Assembly: GCA_964471235.1 (NCBI GenBank)
Contig: CAYYGL010000128.1
Location: 1-13,930, forward strand
Length of the DNA: 13,930 bases
Direction of reading: 5' to 3'
Source of the DNA: CAYYGL01 sp964471235
GTDB lineage: Bacteria; Calditrichota; Calditrichia; RBG-13-44-9; J075
Made by a program: the position numbers and the translations under genes. Every line of letters starts with the position of its first letter. Position 1 is the stretch's first letter. Of the stretch, positions 6,559 through 13,691 are shown one piece after another. The notes below the pieces were generated by a model, which saw only the letters and a list, made by a program, of their open reading frames with translations, did not search any database and was not told the origin of the DNA.

Positions 6559-8673
6559 CCCTCCCCCTTCCACAAATCCTTTCCGCTCATCGGCGAGGGT
6601 CTGAAGCAGCGGAGAAATAGGAGTGGAACTTAATCCATTTTCACTAAAATATGCAAGTCTTCCGGCAATTTTTTGCACCCCGACGGTGTCGGCATACCTC
6701 AGTAGACCGCCGCGAAATGCCGGAAATCCCATTGCCCACACCGAAGCGCCGTCTATAAATGCCGGTTCAGCAACCACTTTCTCGGAGAGACAATACCCGG
6801 CTTCATTGATCATCCAGAACAATAACCGTTCGCTGATTTCCCCGGCACTCATCTTCCGCCGGGGTTTGATATTTAACAATCGATAGATGGCGCTATTGAC
6901 TTTCCGGGGATTGCTATCCGCATCATATAAATAAAAAGCCGTTTTCTTTCGGGCTTTTGTGAACTCTTCCGAAGCGCTTTGCGTAATTTGAGACAACATG
7001 TCTGTTACCGGTGAGTGCCCGGCTATCAGGTGCAGCAGGCGCCGCGCTTTCTCAATGCCAAATTGATCCATCCACCGGAACGGTCCCCGGCTCATCCCGA
7101 ATTCTGCCATAGCATCCTCGATCGGCTCAATAGCCACACCGGAATGCAACAGCTTGAGGGCCTGATAAAAAAATTGACCGGCTAAACGGTTCACTAAAAA
7201 CCCGGGCCGGTCGGCAACGATCAGAGGAACAACACCCCAATGTTGGAAAACCGTTTCGGTTAAAGCCGTTTTTTCCGGGGAAGTCTTTTCACCCGGGATG
7301 ATTTCCGCCATGAGATGGGAATTGGCGGAGGGAAACAACTGAACACCGATCACCCGGGAAGGAGCCCGACATTCCCGGGCAATTGCAGAAATTGGCACGG
7401 TGGCAATATGTACGGCAATGATGGCGTCCGGTGAAGTGCGTCGGGAAACCTGGTTTACCACTTCTTTGCAGGTTGCTTCATCATCCGGGACGGCAACAAA
7501 AATCAGGTCCGCTCCGGAAAGACCACTCAGGGTAACGGTCGGGCTAACCAGGTCCATTTGTAACTCCAGGCGGCGACCGGAGAACCCGGAATCAGCTAAA
7601 TATTTGTGGGTTGCCTGCAAAGCATGGGAGAGAGCTTCTTCGGAGACATCCCGCAGTCTCACCCGATGTCCCTGCAAAATTGCCAGGCGAGTCAGGGCTG
7701 TGCCGCTTTCCCCGGCGCCAATTACCCCAATTCGACCGGGCAAAATTCCGGCATCACCGGGCAGTGTTCTGTTGCGGCTGATGAGAGACCGCCGGGTGCA
7801 TTCCAGGCTGAGCATATTTTTTGCCGGGTCGCTCATCACCACTTTAGTATACTGGCGGGCTTCGTATTCCAGGGCATCGGGTATATCATTTTCAAGGGAA
7901 AATTGAACACAATTCAAAACGGTCCGGTCTGCCGGATAAAAGCGACGCTCCGTTTTCTGAATCTTTTGGGAAAATCGAGCCAGAATACGTTTTCTGCCGG
8001 CTCGGGTTTTCACTTTATCGTGAAATAGCTGAGGGAACTCCCGGCTTTTATCGGTCTCTGCTGCCAGGTTCCTCAACACTTTCCGGGCAATCTCATCCAC
8101 ACTGGTCGACGGCACCAGTTCATTGCCAAACCCCGCCCGGTAGGCTTCCTGAGCAGAGAGTACTTTTCCATCTAATAGCATTTCTAATGCCAGTTGAATT
8201 CCGACTACCCGGGGCAGAAACACCGTGCCTCCCCAGGAGGGAATCCTCCCCCACAACGTTTGAGGCATGGAAATAGCGACTGCGGTGTCGTCACTAAGCA
8301 GGCGGAAAGTGAAATACAACGCCCATTCCGCCGCTTCTGCCTGGCACTCGCCTTCAATGACGACAACGGTGGGAAAAGGGAGATGATGCCAGCGTTCCAT
8401 CAGCTTCCGGGCATGAAGGGTTTTCATATAGGCGTCGTCGAGGGAGGTAAGTGTCTGGATCTCGTGGAGATCCATCCCGGCATGAAAATGCCCCGGTTTA
8501 CCACTGACCACATACACACCGCGAACGGTCCGATCTTTTTCCATCTCCCCGATTAACTGTTCAAACTCGTTCAGGGTATCGCGATTAAAGGTATTGACCG
8601 GGGAATCCGTTAAATCTAAGGTTATTTTTAAGACGCCCCCGGAAACTTCTTCGGCATGGAACATTGTATCCAT
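6547..8673 (-). CDS. FadB/FadJ-like enoyl-CoA hydratase/3-hydroxyacyl-CoA dehydrogenase fusion with altered catalytic residues
   Basis: A 708-residue protein with the full architecture of the fatty-acid oxidation alpha subunit: a crotonase domain (about 1-195), a linker, a Rossmann NAD domain (GVIGAGESG, 316-324) and a C-terminal dehydrogenase domain (ADRPGFLVNR, 487-496; FPAFRGG, 650-656). Standard members hydrate enoyl-CoA and oxidise 3-hydroxyacyl-CoA in beta-oxidation. Here the usual GGG before the first catalytic Glu reads AEA (112-114). Glu116 is kept, but the second Glu (LPE in FadB) is Gln138 (MPQ). In the dehydrogenase part, the SNTS motif reads HIAT (422-425) and the catalytic His of HFFNP is Gln445 (QLFPS), while Glu457 and Asn495 remain. 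The ORF is intact, so it may be a pseudoenzyme or have a changed reaction. The gene starts 24 bases after the thiolase stop. The last three codons lie in a heptamer array. Confidence 0.9.
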   Translation of the reverse strand: MDTMFHAEEVSGGVLKITLDLTDSPVNTFNRDTLNEFEQLIGEMEKDRTVRGVYVVSGKPGHFHAGMDLHEIQTLTSLDDAYMKTLHARKLMERWHHLPFPTVVVIEGECQAEAAEWALYFTFRLLSDDTAVAISMPQTLWGRIPSWGGTVFLPRVVGIQLALEMLLDGKVLSAQEAYRAGFGNELVPSTSVDEIARKVLRNLAAETDKSREFPQLFHDKVKTRAGRKRILARFSQKIQKTERRFYPADRTVLNCVQFSLENDIPDALEYEARQYTKVVMSDPAKNMLSLECTRRSLISRNRTLPGDAGILPGRIGVIGAGESGTALTRLAILQGHRVRLRDVSEEALSHALQATHKYLADSGFSGRRLELQMDLVSPTVTLSGLSGADLIFVAVPDDEATCKEVVNQVSRRTSPDAIIAVHIATVPISAIARECRAPSRVIGVQLFPSANSHLMAEIIPGEKTSPEKTALTETVFQHWGVVPLIVADRPGFLVNRLAGQFFYQALKLLHSGVAIEPIEDAMAEFGMSRGPFRWMDQFGIEKARRLLHLIAGHSPVTDMLSQITQSASEEFTKARKKTAFYLYDADSNPRKVNSAIYRLLNIKPRRKMSAGEISERLLFWMINEAGYCLSEKVVAEPAFIDGASVWAMGFPAFRGGLLRYADTVGVQKIAGRLAYFSENGLSSTPISPLLQTLADERKGFVEGGGGKR

Positions 8674-8697
8674 ACAAATTACCCAGTTAAGGATTCC

Positions 8698-9981
8698 TTA
8701 CTTTCGTTCCAGAATAATCGCCCCGCCCTGTCCGCCGCCAATGCACAGGGTTGCCAGCCCGGTGGTCAGGTTGCGTCTTCGCATTTCTTTCAGAAGGGTA
8801 ATCACCAACCGGGTGGCGGTGGAGCCCACCGGGTGTCCCAGAGCAATTGCTCCGCCATTTACGTTCAATTTTTCCCGGTCAATCCCGGATAGCAACTCCC
8901 GGTCACCGAACTCATTTTCTGCAAATTCCGGGTTGGCAAACAAGCGTTCATTGGCAATCACCACCGCGGCAAAGGCTTCGTTCAACTCGGTTAGTTGAAT
9001 GTCATAATACTTCATTCCGGCATTCCGGAGCGCCAGGGCGGTGGCATAGGCGGGTCCGATGCCCATATATGCCGGCGGCACTCCGGCAAATGCATAAGAA
9101 CGAATATACCCGAGGGGCTCCATTCCAAGCGATTTAGCCCGGGCTTCGCTCATCAGTAATACCACGGCAGCGCCATCGGTTATCTGGGAGGCGTTTCCCG
9201 CGGTGACGACACCGTATTTTCGGTCAAATACCGGTGGCAGCGCGGCTAACTGTTCCAGGGTTTGCTGTTTCCGAATGCCATTATCTTCCGAAACTGTTCG
9301 ATAATCCGGTGCGACAAAAACCGGCACGATTTCATCCTTAAAGGCACCTTTTTCCGTTGCCCGCGCCGCCCGTTGATGACTGAGCAAGGCAAATTCATCC
9401 TGCTCTTCCCGGGAAATCTGATATTCCCGGCTTAACAACTCTGCGGTTTGTCCCATAGTTAAACCGCAGTAATAATCGGTTAAAACCAATTTCAGGGTCA
9501 CCACCGGTTGAAGAAGTTTCCAGCTAAGGCGGCGCAGTTTATGGATTCTGCCCGAAAAGGACTTTGCCCGGGAATATTGTTCATACCGGGTTTTTAAATC
9601 CCGGGAAAAGAGAAACGGATACTGGCTCATGGATTCCACTCCACCGGCAATTACCACCTCCGCTGCCCCGCTTACGATTTGCTGATAACCGGAAACAATC
9701 GCCTGCAGCCCGGAAGCGCAATTCCGCTGTACGGTATAAGCCGGGGTGGTTTCGGGCATTCCCGATTTTAAAGCTATTACCCGGGCAATATTGATTGCTT
9801 CCAATGGCTGGCCAATATTGCCCCAGATTACCTCGTCGACCTCATGAAGCGGCAACTCGCTGCGGTACAACAACTCCTGCTGCAACAGGGCGCCTAACCG
9901 GTAAGCAGGGATATCCTTAAATTCCGTTCCGGCTTTACAATATGGCGTCCGAACCCCTTCAACGATGACGACTTCCTTCAC
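8698..9981 (-). CDS. Thiolase (acetyl-CoA acyltransferase), FadI/FadA-like beta subunit
   Basis: Predicted to cleave 3-ketoacyl-CoA with CoA to acetyl-CoA and a shortened acyl-CoA, or to run the reverse condensation. It has 427 residues, close to FadI size. Seen: nucleophilic Cys88 in QRNCASGLQA, NEAF (334-337), His383 in GHPVGSTATR and the second catalytic Cys413 in LCIGGGQGG, so the active site is complete. A long basic loop (about 130-165, SRAKSFSGRIHKLRR and on) resembles the extended loop of FadI and mitochondrial trifunctional beta subunits, which favours partnership with the FadJ-like protein encoded 24 bases downstream. The start is a GTG at 9981, preceded by a GAGG-rich purine stretch. 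The gene begins 18 bases after the small basic protein's stop, so the three form one operon. Confidence 0.95.
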   Translation of the reverse strand: MKEVVIVEGVRTPYCKAGTEFKDIPAYRLGALLQQELLYRSELPLHEVDEVIWGNIGQPLEAINIARVIALKSGMPETTPAYTVQRNCASGLQAIVSGYQQIVSGAAEVVIAGGVESMSQYPFLFSRDLKTRYEQYSRAKSFSGRIHKLRRLSWKLLQPVVTLKLVLTDYYCGLTMGQTAELLSREYQISREEQDEFALLSHQRAARATEKGAFKDEIVPVFVAPDYRTVSEDNGIRKQQTLEQLAALPPVFDRKYGVVTAGNASQITDGAAVVLLMSEARAKSLGMEPLGYIRSYAFAGVPPAYMGIGPAYATALALRNAGMKYYDIQLTELNEAFAAVVIANERLFANPEFAENEFGDRELLSGIDREKLNVNGGAIALGHPVGSTATRLVITLLKEMRRRNLTTGLATLCIGGGQGGAIILERK

Positions 9982-9999
9982 CCTCTTATCCTCTGCAAT

Positions 10000-10101
10000 T
10001 TATTTTTTGGCTTTTTTAAGGGCGCGCACGCGTTCTTTTAAACGCTTTAAATAACGCTTCCGGCGTTTCCGTTTCTCACGAGGATTATACTGTTTTCCCA
10101 T
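10000..10101 (-). CDS. 33-residue very basic small protein
   Basis: Translated by hand from the minus strand: begins MGKQYNPREKRKRRKRYL and ends LKKAKK, 33 residues, about 19 of them Lys or Arg and only 2 acidic (E9 and E23). A textbook GGAGG lies 7 bases before the ATG and the stop is 18 bases before the thiolase GTG, so it looks like a real first gene of the operon. The composition and the MGK-x-Y/F-N start resemble short basic proteins annotated as hypothetical in several FCB/PVC-type genomes, but that is memory, not a search. Such charge suggests binding to RNA, the ribosome or DNA, or to acidic lipids. There is no membrane segment, signal peptide or Cys. A link to beta-oxidation is not implied by sequence. 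Confidence 0.72.
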   Translation of the reverse strand: MGKQYNPREKRKRRKRYLKRLKERVRALKKAKK

Positions 10102-10108
10102 ATTTATA

Positions 10109-10113
10109 CCTCC
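10109..10113 (-). promoter_or_regulatory. Strong Shine-Dalgarno site of the small basic protein gene
   Basis: GGAGG on the minus strand with a 7-base A/T-rich spacer to the ATG at 10101. It is the best ribosome-binding site in the window and the main reason for calling a 33-codon gene. Confidence 0.8.
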
Positions 10114-10575
10114 GGTTTTGGTTTAGGTAATTATCCATTTTTCCGTTAATGTATAAACTTTTCAGCTCATTCCGCCGGTTATTTGTCACGCAATCGAAGC
10201 ACCGAAAGTTGGTTATCATAAAGTTGTTTGGAAACCGGGATACCAGGGATTGGTATCGGATAACCATCCGGATCATCCTGCCGAACGCAGAAAGCAGTGG
10301 GGTACAGAATTTTTGGATTTTCCGTGAAGATTATATAAATTCATTCCGGTCAATCATCTTGGAAAACTATTAAGGATCATTAGTTTAAATTATTTTTTAA
10401 TCATGTTCAACTTAAAAAGATATTATTTTATGTTGATTTTACAGGTAAAGCCGGGTGACAGGGGAACCGAATAGACCAGGATTCATTCAGGAAACCCATG
10501 TCATTCGTCTTCTGTTGTATAAATGTTACCGGTTAAACCAGGATTACTTAATTTTCGGGTTTTGTGGCGATTAAA
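10114..10575. other. Divergent intergenic region
   Basis: About 460 bases lie between the oppositely directed small-protein/thiolase operon and the YdjM-like gene. The stretch 10370-10445 is strongly A/T-rich (for example TTAAATTATTTTTTAATCAT) and suits a promoter zone. A GATAAT at about 10137-10132 on the minus strand could be a -10 element for the thiolase operon, but I see no good -35. The 9-base direct repeat ACCAGGATT occurs at 10475-10483 and 10537-10545, 62 bases apart, upstream of the YdjM-like gene. Short open frames at 10149-10373 (plus) and 10276-10085 (minus) show no protein-like features or ribosome-binding sites. Confidence 0.6.
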
Positions 10576-11289
10576 ATGGCAAATTTCAATACGCATTTAA
10601 TTGTCTCGGCGGCTGCCAGTGGTGCAGCCGCGACCAGCCTGTTAGGCGCCGGGGTCGCTAAACCCCAGGATGCGGCAATATACTTCTCTCTCGGCACCAT
10701 CGGCGGATTACTCCCGGACCTGGACTCCGACAACTCATCTATCCTGAAATCTTTTTTCAATATCCTGGGCATCATTCTGGCATTTTCCATCGTGTTTACC
10801 CAGGTGGGGAAATTCAGTCTTGCTGAGTTGTTTATCCTGTGGCTGGGTGCCTACAGCCTGGTCAGATATGGCGCATCCGCTCTATTCACCCGCTTAACCA
10901 CTCACCGGGGGATTTTCCATTCCATTCCCGCAGCTCTTTTCTTCTGGATGACCGTTACCCTGCTCACCGCTCAGTTCCTGAAGTTTACCCCGGTGCAATC
11001 CTGGCTTGCCGGTTTTTTTATCTTTCTGGGATATTTAATCCATCTTATCCTTGATGAAATTTTCAGCGTGGATTTAGCCAATCAAAAGATCAAACGATCG
11101 TTCGGGAGCGCTTTCAAATTATTCGATACCCGAAACGTCCCCGGCACCCTCATCCTGTATCTGCTGGTCGCCCTCGGTTTATTTCTGGCACCGGATTATA
11201 AGGTCTTTTTGGATTTAATCAAAAACAAAACCCTCCTCACTTCTTTAAAATCCAATTTACTCCCTTCGGGCAGATGGTTTATAAAATGA
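10576..11289 (+). CDS. YdjM/LexA-regulated-type membrane-bound putative metal-dependent hydrolase
   Basis: Member of the PF04307-type inner-membrane hydrolase family, whose substrate is not established. The 237-residue product opens with MANFNTHL, the usual start of the family. It carries likely metal ligands His7, Asp48 and Asp50 (GGLLPDLDSDNS), His110 and His115 (THRGIFHS), and His156, Asp160 and Glu161 (HLILDE). Several hydrophobic segments (about 59-77, 83-95, 117-134, 143-160, 190-206) support an inner-membrane protein. The frame also has a GTG at 10564, but the ATG at 10576 matches family starts; neither has a good Shine-Dalgarno. It stands alone on the plus strand, with gene-poor sequence on both sides. 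The family is named for SOS control in E. coli, but no LexA box is recognisable here. Confidence 0.88.
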   Translation: MANFNTHLIVSAAASGAAATSLLGAGVAKPQDAAIYFSLGTIGGLLPDLDSDNSSILKSFFNILGIILAFSIVFTQVGKFSLAELFILWLGAYSLVRYGASALFTRLTTHRGIFHSIPAALFFWMTVTLLTAQFLKFTPVQSWLAGFFIFLGYLIHLILDEIFSVDLANQKIKRSFGSAFKLFDTRNVPGTLILYLLVALGLFLAPDYKVFLDLIKNKTLLTSLKSNLLPSGRWFIK

Positions 11290-11504
11290 GCTATTTGTTA
11301 CCTTGCTAACCTTATTACCGGACGAAGGGAAGTAATTTTAACTGTCAACGCCTGCCATAGCGACACCGTTGGTAGGGAAACGGTTGACAACACTTTTCAG
11401 GGAGATAACCGCCTGAAACAGTGGGATCAGTGCGGTTTCAGAGCAACCGTCGCTTCAATATTCACATCACCGCACTGAAAAGCCTAAAAACCGGGGAATT
11501 TCGT
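11290..11504. other. Gene-free stretch with nested inverted repeats
   Basis: No gene is seen. TGTCAAC (11342-11348) and GTTGACA can pair around a smaller CCGTT...AACGG hairpin. CTGAAAC (11413-11419) pairs with GTTTCAG (11435-11441), and TCAGTGCGGT (11427-11436) with ACCGCACTGA (11469-11478). The last two compete with each other. This could be a structured leader of the former transporter gene or eroded sequence. Confidence 0.4.
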
Positions 11505-11663
11505 ATGAGACATTGGCTCCGTTCCGTCATCGAAATCCGCGAAGGTGAGATGTTGATAACCGGCTTGATGATTTTATACATCTATTTAACTTTGGTAACT
11601 TATTACCTGTTAAACCCGGCACGCGACAGCCTGTTTTTAACCGGATTGGGTGCCGAACGATAG
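11505..11663 (+). pseudogene. Truncated N-terminus of an NTP/NDP-exchange (ATP:ADP antiporter-like) transporter
   Basis: The 52 codons from the ATG at 11505 read MRHWLRSVIEIREGEMLI, then a transmembrane segment GLMILYIYLTLVTYYLL, then NPARDSLFLTGLGAER and a stop. This looks like the first membrane helix and the K/N-P-x-R-(D/N)-x-L-F-L motif of nucleotide-exchange transporters, which normally continue with LP(Y/F) and about 400 more residues. Codons after the TAG do not restore any transporter sequence in that frame. A GGGGAA lies before the ATG. An open frame extends upstream to 11421, but that part shows no family likeness. In related lineages such transporters can be joined or adjacent to cNMP-binding domains, and the next gene here is such a domain, so a deletion between the two is the simplest reading. 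Recognition of the family is by motif memory. Confidence 0.55.
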
Positions 11664-11853
11664 CACTCTGTCTGGTCACACGTCATCCGGGAAGCAGAGC
11701 AGAATGACGATTCATTGGTTCGGAAACTGCTCGTCTAAACTTAATAACTGCTTCATAGCGGTTGCTTTCTTGATGGAAGTTAAGGGTTGAATTAGAACCG
11801 AAATCATTATATGTTTCAGTCAACCGAATCCGACACAAAGTTGAGAGTCAGGT
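11664..11853. other. Short gene-free spacer before the signalling cassette
   Basis: No open frame with protein character, no terminator and no clear promoter. It lies between the truncated transporter and the cNMP-domain gene and must contain the transcription start of the signalling cassette if the upstream remnant is not transcribed. Confidence 0.5.
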
Positions 11854-12303
11854 ATGCGAACGATCATCGAGAAAGTCATTTTTCTTCAGAATATTGACAT
11901 CTTTCAAGATGTACCCTCGGAAGACCTTGCCTATCTGGCTGCAATAGCCGAAGAGTTGTCTGTTGCCAGAGGGGAAGTGATTTACCGGGAGCACGAGCCT
12001 TCCGATTCCATGTACCTGGTGTTAGAAGGGCAGGTGCGGATGCATCAAAATGACCGCACGATTGACACCAAAGGGCCAAGGGAAGCGTTTGGCACCTGGG
12101 CATTGTTCGATGAAGCGCCCCGGGTAGTGACCGCCACAACTGAGGCCGATTGCCAGTTATTGCGCATCGATCGGGAAGATTTTTTTGATTTACTGGCGGA
12201 TCATACCCGCATCACCCAGGGAATATTTAAAGCAGTGGTGCAGCGACTGCGAAAATTAATGGAAACCGTCGGCGAAAGTTTAGCGACGGCAAACGAAAGG
12301 TAA
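11854..12303 (+). CDS. Cyclic nucleotide-binding-fold protein without DNA-binding domain
   Basis: A 149-residue single-domain protein of the CAP_ED (Crp effector) type. Short N-terminal helices (VIFLQNIDIFQDVPSEDLAYLA) lead into the beta-roll (GEVIYREHEPSDSMYLVLEGQVRMH in two parts) and the phosphate-binding cassette FGTWALFDEAPRVVT (79-93). A C-terminal helix follows and no helix-turn-helix. In cAMP-binding members the cassette reads G-E-x-x-L...P-R. Arg90 is present, but the Glu is Thr81, so nucleotide binding may be lost or altered. It is followed 8 bases later by a histidine kinase and then a response regulator, so it may act as a sensory or docking input to that pair. It resembles cNMP domains found at the ends of NTP/NDP-exchange transporters, and a fragment of such a transporter lies just upstream. 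Confidence 0.88.
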   Translation: MRTIIEKVIFLQNIDIFQDVPSEDLAYLAAIAEELSVARGEVIYREHEPSDSMYLVLEGQVRMHQNDRTIDTKGPREAFGTWALFDEAPRVVTATTEADCQLLRIDREDFFDLLADHTRITQGIFKAVVQRLRKLMETVGESLATANER

Positions 12304-12311
12304 CCTGGATC

Positions 12312-13157
12312 GTGACCCAAAAAACAAAGCCGACACCGGAACGGGTAGAGCAGTTGGAAAAAGAGGTGAAAGAACTCTCCCGTATTTTGGAGGAAAAACA
12401 GCGGCAATTGATGAATGCCGAAAAAATGGCGTTGTTGGGAAATTTGGTTGCCGGCATCGCCCACGAACTAAATACGCCCCTGGGAGCGTTAAAAAGCAAT
12501 TGTGAATTGTTCATGCAATTTATCGATCGGATCAAAAAGATTCTCTTTTCTCCCGATGCGCCGGAGGCAATCTCTCAGAACCGGATGCTCCAGCATCTGT
12601 TTGCCAGTATCGATCAATTGAACAAGGTAAATCAAACCGCCAGTGAGCGCCTGGTGGAAATTATGGGCAGCGTTCGCCGCTATGCCCGACAGGAGGCTGA
12701 GGAACCGGTGGAAACGGATATTCATGAAATTCTGGACTGCGCCCTCTCCTTAGCCCATCATGAATTCAAAAACTCCGTGACGGTTCATAAATCTTATGGA
12801 GAACTGCCCCTCATCCCCTGTTTTCCGAACAAACTAAACCAGGTATTTCTCAATATTCTGATCAACGCCCGGCAGGCAATGGATAAACCGGGAGACATTT
12901 TTATCACCACAACCTCCGAAACGGATGGCATCACAATTGAAATAAAAGATACCGGCAATGGGATCAAACCGGAATTACTCGATCGCATCTTTGCGCCCGG
13001 CTTTACAACCAAACCAAACGGAATGGGAATCGGGCTGTCGATTGTAAAACAGTTCATCGAGATGCATCAGGGAAAAATTGAAGTGGAAAGCGAAGAAGGT
13101 AAGGGTACCACATTTCGGATTATGTTGCCGTATTCTTTTACCCCCCGGAAGTCGTAG
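12312..13157 (+). CDS. Soluble sensor histidine kinase
   Basis: Two-component kinase of 281 residues with no transmembrane segment or PAS/GAF domain. An N-terminal coiled coil (about 8-38, heptads of Leu/Glu/Lys) leads into the H-box GIAHELNTPLG with phosphoacceptor His51. A four-helix dimerisation region follows, then the ATPase domain: N-box NQVFLNILINARQAM (Asn185), G1 DTGNGI (213-218), F-box IFAPGFTTK (226-234) and G2 GMGIGLSIV (237-245). All catalytic boxes are intact. The start is a GTG at 12312, 8 bases after the upstream stop. The absence of its own sensor domain suggests that its input comes from a partner, most simply the cNMP-fold protein encoded just before it. The likely phosphate receiver is the response regulator 48 bases downstream. 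Confidence 0.92.
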   Translation: MTQKTKPTPERVEQLEKEVKELSRILEEKQRQLMNAEKMALLGNLVAGIAHELNTPLGALKSNCELFMQFIDRIKKILFSPDAPEAISQNRMLQHLFASIDQLNKVNQTASERLVEIMGSVRRYARQEAEEPVETDIHEILDCALSLAHHEFKNSVTVHKSYGELPLIPCFPNKLNQVFLNILINARQAMDKPGDIFITTTSETDGITIEIKDTGNGIKPELLDRIFAPGFTTKPNGMGIGLSIVKQFIEMHQGKIEVESEEGKGTTFRIMLPYSFTPRKS

Positions 13158-13195
13158 CTTCTGAACCCTTTTCCCCCTTGATTTTATTGAAAGAT

Positions 13196-13200
13196 AGGAG
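13196..13200 (+). promoter_or_regulatory. Shine-Dalgarno site of the response regulator gene
   Basis: AGGAG, 5 bases before the ATG at 13206 and 8 before the ATG at 13209. It gives the regulator its own translation start within the cassette. Confidence 0.7.
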
Positions 13201-13205
13201 AAAGC

Positions 13206-13691
13206 ATGATGTCACAAAACGAAGATAAGAACCAAATTGTCTTAGTAGATGATGAAGAGATGGTATTAACCAGTCTGAATACTTTTCTATCATTGGAAAC
13301 CGACTATAACGTATTTACCTTCACCTCTCCGAAAGAAGCCCTCCAGTTTATCCGTGAGAATGAAGTCCACATGGTGATTTCCGATTATTTGATGCCGGAT
13401 ATGGACGGGATAACATTTTTAGGGGACGTACGACGCATTAAGCCGGGAGCGATCCGGATCATCCTGACCGGCTATGCCGACAAAGAGAACGCCATTAAAG
13501 CCATCAACGAAGTGGGATTGTTTCAATACATCGAGAAACCCTGGAACAATGATGACTTACTCATCATCATCCGCAACGGCTTAGAGAAACAGCGGTTGAT
13601 GAAGCAACTTCAAAAAAAGATTGAAGAAATTAATAAGGCTTATGCGGATTTACAGGGATTACACCGGGAAATTGTGAAAACATTTGTATAG
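13206..13691 (+). CDS. Response regulator with receiver domain and C-terminal coiled coil only
   Basis: A 161-residue receiver protein. The acidic pair is Asp15/Asp16 (LVDDEE), the phosphoacceptor Asp60 (ISDYLMPDMDG), the switch Thr88 (ILTGYAD) and the conserved Lys111 (EKPWNNDDL). This RpfG-like receiver type is usually followed by an output domain. After the receiver there is a predicted coiled coil (about 126-155), and the protein ends at REIVKTFV. In RpfG-like regulators a similar linker leads straight into an HD-GYP phosphodiesterase domain (next words typically ...AIEAKDPYT.GHS). Here a TAG stops it, and the bases beyond show no HD-GYP sequence in that frame. It may work as a stand-alone receiver that acts by protein contact, or be a truncated product. 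It follows the kinase by 48 bases. Confidence 0.9.
   Translation: MMSQNEDKNQIVLVDDEEMVLTSLNTFLSLETDYNVFTFTSPKEALQFIRENEVHMVISDYLMPDMDGITFLGDVRRIKPGAIRIILTGYADKENAIKAINEVGLFQYIEKPWNNDDLLIIIRNGLEKQRLMKQLQKKIEEINKAYADLQGLHREIVKTFV

Noticed and set aside
7400..7906. Plus-strand open frame of 168 codons opposite the FadB-like gene
   Set aside because: Antisense shadow of a well-supported domain-bearing gene; Arg/Ser-rich composition typical of such shadows.
10085..10276. Minus-strand open frame of 63 codons
   Set aside because: Overlaps the small basic protein in another frame and lacks a ribosome-binding site.
10149..10373. Plus-strand open frame of 74 codons in the divergent region
   Set aside because: No Shine-Dalgarno site, no recognisable motif, and it overlaps the probable promoter zone.
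11398..11500. Riboswitch or structured ncRNA from nested inverted repeats
   Set aside because: Arms are short and mutually exclusive, and no known riboswitch core is recognisable.
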